Positions 51,145-53,379 of a stretch of 53,379 nucleotides of DNA are shown in pieces. The translations under genes and the position numbers were made by a program. The first letter of the stretch is position 1. Each line of letters opens with the position of its first letter. The notes under the pieces are model-generated. The model made no database searches. It was given only the letters and a program-made list of their open reading frames with translations, and was not told the origin of the DNA. This stretch comes from Thermovibrio sp. GTDB taxonomy: Bacteria > Aquificota > Desulfurobacteriia > Desulfurobacteriales > Desulfurobacteriaceae. The stretch lies in assembly GCA_003978105.1 (NCBI GenBank), contig QOAO01000008.1:1-53379 (forward strand), in the 5' to 3' direction.

Positions 51145-51384
51145 ATGTGTGTTGGCGTTCCAATGAAAATTGTTGAAATCGACTATCCAATGGCCGTTGC
51201 AGAGGCAAAAGGAGTTAGAAGAACGGTCAGTTTAATGCTACTTCCTGAGAACGAGGTCAAAGTTGGAGACTATGTAATGGTTCACGTTGGAAATGCTATA
51301 GAAAAAATCGATGAAAGAGAAGCTAAAGAGGTATGGAAGGCACTTGATGAGGTCTTAGAGATTTTAGAAAAAGGAGAAGGTTAA
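51145..51384 (+). CDS. hypC: Hydrogenase maturation chaperone HypC
   Basis: 79 aa. The essential N-terminal MCVGVPMKI with Cys2 is intact. Carries the Fe(CN)2CO unit from HypD to the large subunit. The ATG directly follows the protease stop (TAAATG). Confidence 0.95.
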   Translation: MCVGVPMKIVEIDYPMAVAEAKGVRRTVSLMLLPENEVKVGDYVMVHVGNAIEKIDEREAKEVWKALDEVLEILEKGEG

Positions 51385-51734
51385 TGCATGAAACCTCCAT
51401 AGCAATGGGGTTAATTGAATCCTTAAACCAAATGGCAGAAAGGGAAAAAGCAAAGAGAGTTACAAAGGTAAATGTAAGAATAGGAAAGCTCTCAGGCATT
51501 GTTGTCGACTCCTTTGTTTTTGCCTTCAATGCTCTAAAGGAACAGTTTCCAAAACTAAAAGATACGGAGCTCTGTGTAGAGGAAGTTCCTATTAAATACC
51601 GCTGTAGGCCCTGTGGTGAAGAGTTTGAAGTTGAAAGCGTATTCTTTCCTGAGTGCCCAAAGTGTGGTTCCATTGACCTTGAAATGCTCTCCGGAGAAGA
51701 GCTTGAAGTAATCAATGCAGAAATAGAGGTTTAG
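51384..51734 (+). CDS. hypA: Hydrogenase nickel incorporation protein HypA
   Basis: 116 aa. N-terminal Ni site MHETSIAMGLI (His2) and zinc site CRPCGEEFEVESVFFPECPKCGS with CxxC pairs. Delivers nickel together with HypB. Overlaps hypC by one base. Confidence 0.95.
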   Translation: MHETSIAMGLIESLNQMAEREKAKRVTKVNVRIGKLSGIVVDSFVFAFNALKEQFPKLKDTELCVEEVPIKYRCRPCGEEFEVESVFFPECPKCGSIDLEMLSGEELEVINAEIEV

Positions 51735-52433
51735 ATGAAGGTAAAAGAAATCTTCAACGGCAGTTTTGCCTACTACTATGAAAACGTAATAAACAGGATA
51801 TCAAGCTCTATACAGGTCAATAGGTGGAGAAAGAAACTCGTGGATGGAGCTCTCTCTATTAACCCTTTACCCCGGTTAGTTGTCGACTTTTGCTCGGGAG
51901 CTGGAAATGTCGGTGAACTTCTCTTAAAGAGAGCTCCTAAAGCAAAGCTTATTAACTGCGATATTAGTAAGCCACTACTTCTCATGGCAAAAAAAAGGCT
52001 CAATGGAAAAGCATTCTACGTCTGTTCAGATAATAGATTTTTTCCTGTTAAGGGAAACTCTGTAGATATTGTCTTTTCATCTTTCTGTGTAAGGAATTCC
52101 CCAGAACCGAGAAAAACGTTAGAGGAAGTAAAAAGGGTTCTAAAACCTGGGGGAGTCTTTGCAGTTCTTGATTTCTTTAAACCCAAGGAGAAGAATGGTC
52201 TATTCAACCTTAACAGGTGTATTTTTAATCAATTTATGAAGATTAATACATTGGTTTCTAATAAAAACAGGGAAGCTATTGATTACCTCTTTAAATCAAT
52301 AGAAAACTTTTACAGTGTAGGTGAATTTAAAGAAATTCTAAGAGAGTACGGATTTAATGTTAAGAACGTTGAAAACTTTATGGGAGACGTTGCAACAAAC
52401 ATCATTACAGTAAAAGGAGGAGAAAATGTGTGA
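51735..52433 (+). CDS. UbiE/MenG-like SAM-dependent methyltransferase
   Basis: 232 aa. VVDFCSGAGNVGELLLKRAP (SAM motif I), LINCDISKPLLLMAKKRL and DIVFSSFCVRNSPEPRKTLEEVKRVLKPGGVFAVLDFFKP (~115-155) resemble demethylmenaquinone methyltransferases. It is inserted between hypA and hypB with overlapping or abutting ends, so it is co-expressed with hydrogenase maturation. Menaquinone methylation is a reasonable guess because the hydrogenase feeds the quinone pool, but the substrate is unproven. Confidence 0.78.
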   Translation: MKVKEIFNGSFAYYYENVINRISSSIQVNRWRKKLVDGALSINPLPRLVVDFCSGAGNVGELLLKRAPKAKLINCDISKPLLLMAKKRLNGKAFYVCSDNRFFPVKGNSVDIVFSSFCVRNSPEPRKTLEEVKRVLKPGGVFAVLDFFKPKEKNGLFNLNRCIFNQFMKINTLVSNKNREAIDYLFKSIENFYSVGEFKEILREYGFNVKNVENFMGDVATNIITVKGGENV

Positions 52434-53175
52434 TGTATGTGGATGTGGAAACCACGAGCACAGCGAAAACAACTTTGTAGTTTCTGATGACAGTGCAAAG
52501 AAGAACGTAGAGATAAAAAAGAGCCTTCTGAGTGAAAACGATAGAGTAGCCCAATCCAACAGAAGACACTTTGATGAACACGGAGTTCTTGCCATTAACC
52601 TTATCAGCTCTCCAGGGTCTGGTAAAACTACTCTCCTTGAAAGGACAATAGAGGTTTTAAAGGATGAGATTAGTATTGGAGTTCTTGAAGGAGACATTGA
52701 AACAGAAAGGGATGCTGAGAGGGTGAGGGAAAAAGGAGCAGCTGCTGTTCAGCTTACAACAGGAGGAGCATGTCACTTGGAAGCTCCCCTCGTTCATAAG
52801 GGTTTTCATGCCCTTGAGAAGCAGATGGGAGGATATCCAGACGTTCTGTTCATTGAGAATGTTGGAAACCTAGTCTGTCCTTCCTCATTTTACTTAGGAG
52901 AGCATATAAGAGTTGTTCTCATTTCGGTTCCTGAAGGCAGTGACAAACCAGCAAAATATCCAAAGGCCTTTAAGACATCAGATGTATTTGTGATAACAAA
53001 ATCGGACCTTCTTCCTTTCTTTGATTTTGACGTTGAAAAAGTTAAGGAAGAAGCTCTCTCCCTTAATCCAAATCTTAAAATTTTTGTTGTTTCTTCAAAA
53101 ACAGGGGAAGGTTTAGAGGATTGGTTTAACTTTATTAGGGAGGAGATTTCCAAAAAGAAAGTTCAGAGAGTTTAA
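52426..53175 (+). CDS. hypB: Hydrogenase nickel incorporation GTPase HypB
   Basis: 249 aa. N-terminal Ni motif CDVCGCGNHEH (residues 2-12), P-loop SSPGSGKTTLLERT (~64), GDIETERDAERV, TTGGACHLEA (bridging Ni site) and VITKSDLLP (G4). GTP-driven nickel delivery with HypA. The start overlaps the methyltransferase end by 8 bp. Confidence 0.96.
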   Translation: MCDVCGCGNHEHSENNFVVSDDSAKKNVEIKKSLLSENDRVAQSNRRHFDEHGVLAINLISSPGSGKTTLLERTIEVLKDEISIGVLEGDIETERDAERVREKGAAAVQLTTGGACHLEAPLVHKGFHALEKQMGGYPDVLFIENVGNLVCPSSFYLGEHIRVVLISVPEGSDKPAKYPKAFKTSDVFVITKSDLLPFFDFDVEKVKEEALSLNPNLKIFVVSSKTGEGLEDWFNFIREEISKKKVQRV

Positions 53176-53181
53176 TTAAGG

Positions 53182-53277
<96 letters not shown>

Positions 53278-53288
53278 TTATAAAGTGG

Positions 53289-53361
<73 letters not shown>

Positions 53362-53365
53362 ACTG

Positions 53366-53379
53366 TGGCGGAGGGGGAG
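53366..53379 (-). tRNA. 3' end of another tRNA (cut by the window edge)
   Basis: TGGCGGAGGGGGAG on the plus strand reads CTCCCCCTCCGCCA on the minus strand, i.e. an acceptor strand, discriminator G and encoded CCA, like the nearby serine tRNA. Identity cannot be settled. Confidence 0.5.

Overview
The window looks like a chromosomal piece of a thermophilic, hydrogen-oxidising, flagellated Gram-negative bacterium. Gene content suggests Aquificota, most likely Desulfurobacteriaceae (Desulfurobacterium/Thermovibrio type). Supporting this are two [NiFe] hydrogenase clusters including an Frh-like one, 2-oxoacid:ferredoxin oxidoreductase, lipopolysaccharide export genes, archaeal-looking genes such as HerA, dense overlapping operons and Lys/Glu-rich proteins. 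The family assignment is inference; no 16S gene is present.

Layout. 1-287: edge of an insertion sequence. 299-4690 (minus): a two-gene 2-oxoacid:ferredoxin oxidoreductase and an ADP-forming acyl-CoA synthetase in one overlapping operon. 4703-7435 (minus): lptB-lptA-lptC-kdsC plus a phosphoesterase (LPS transport and Kdo synthesis). 7477-8691: a three-haem cytochrome c peroxidase. 8749-9027: a decayed IS3-family end. 9131-16917 (plus): three glycosyltransferase/TPR genes running directly into flagellin, flaG, fliD, fliS and a FliT-like gene, with a sigma-28 promoter buried in the last glycosyltransferase gene. 16924-20172: bioD, a metallo-beta-lactamase-fold enzyme, ffh, rpsP, khpA. 20183-25858 (minus): degenerate GGDEF protein, transaldolase, YdjM-like protein, glyoxalase-II-like protein, NYN protein, a CDF transporter with a NifX-like tail, and HerA. 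25921-30783: a thiamine-binding protein, RNase P RNA, YjbQ, panC, YihY, proB, obg.

The accessory spot is 30851-33007. It holds a freestanding lipoprotein form of the RNase A-like CDI toxin domain with a CdiI-like immunity gene immediately behind it, then a tRNA methyltransferase, then a ~275-bp element that carries a TnpB-type omega RNA but no tnpA or tnpB and appears to sit inside a small broken membrane-protein gene. I regard these as the two most interesting objects in the window.

33045-40259: argG, trigger factor, an NtrC-type two-component pair and purL. 40353-53175 is a hydrogenase region: hypF, an Frh-like hydrogenase (frhA, frhG, frhB homologues), an ArsR-type regulator, hemB, then a Tat-exported membrane-bound uptake hydrogenase (small, large, cytochrome b), its protease, hypC, hypA, a UbiE-like methyltransferase and hypB. 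HypD and HypE are not in the window. tRNA-Ser(GCU), tRNA-Lys(UUU) and the end of a third tRNA close the window.

All calls come from reading sequence and translated proteins; no database search was run.
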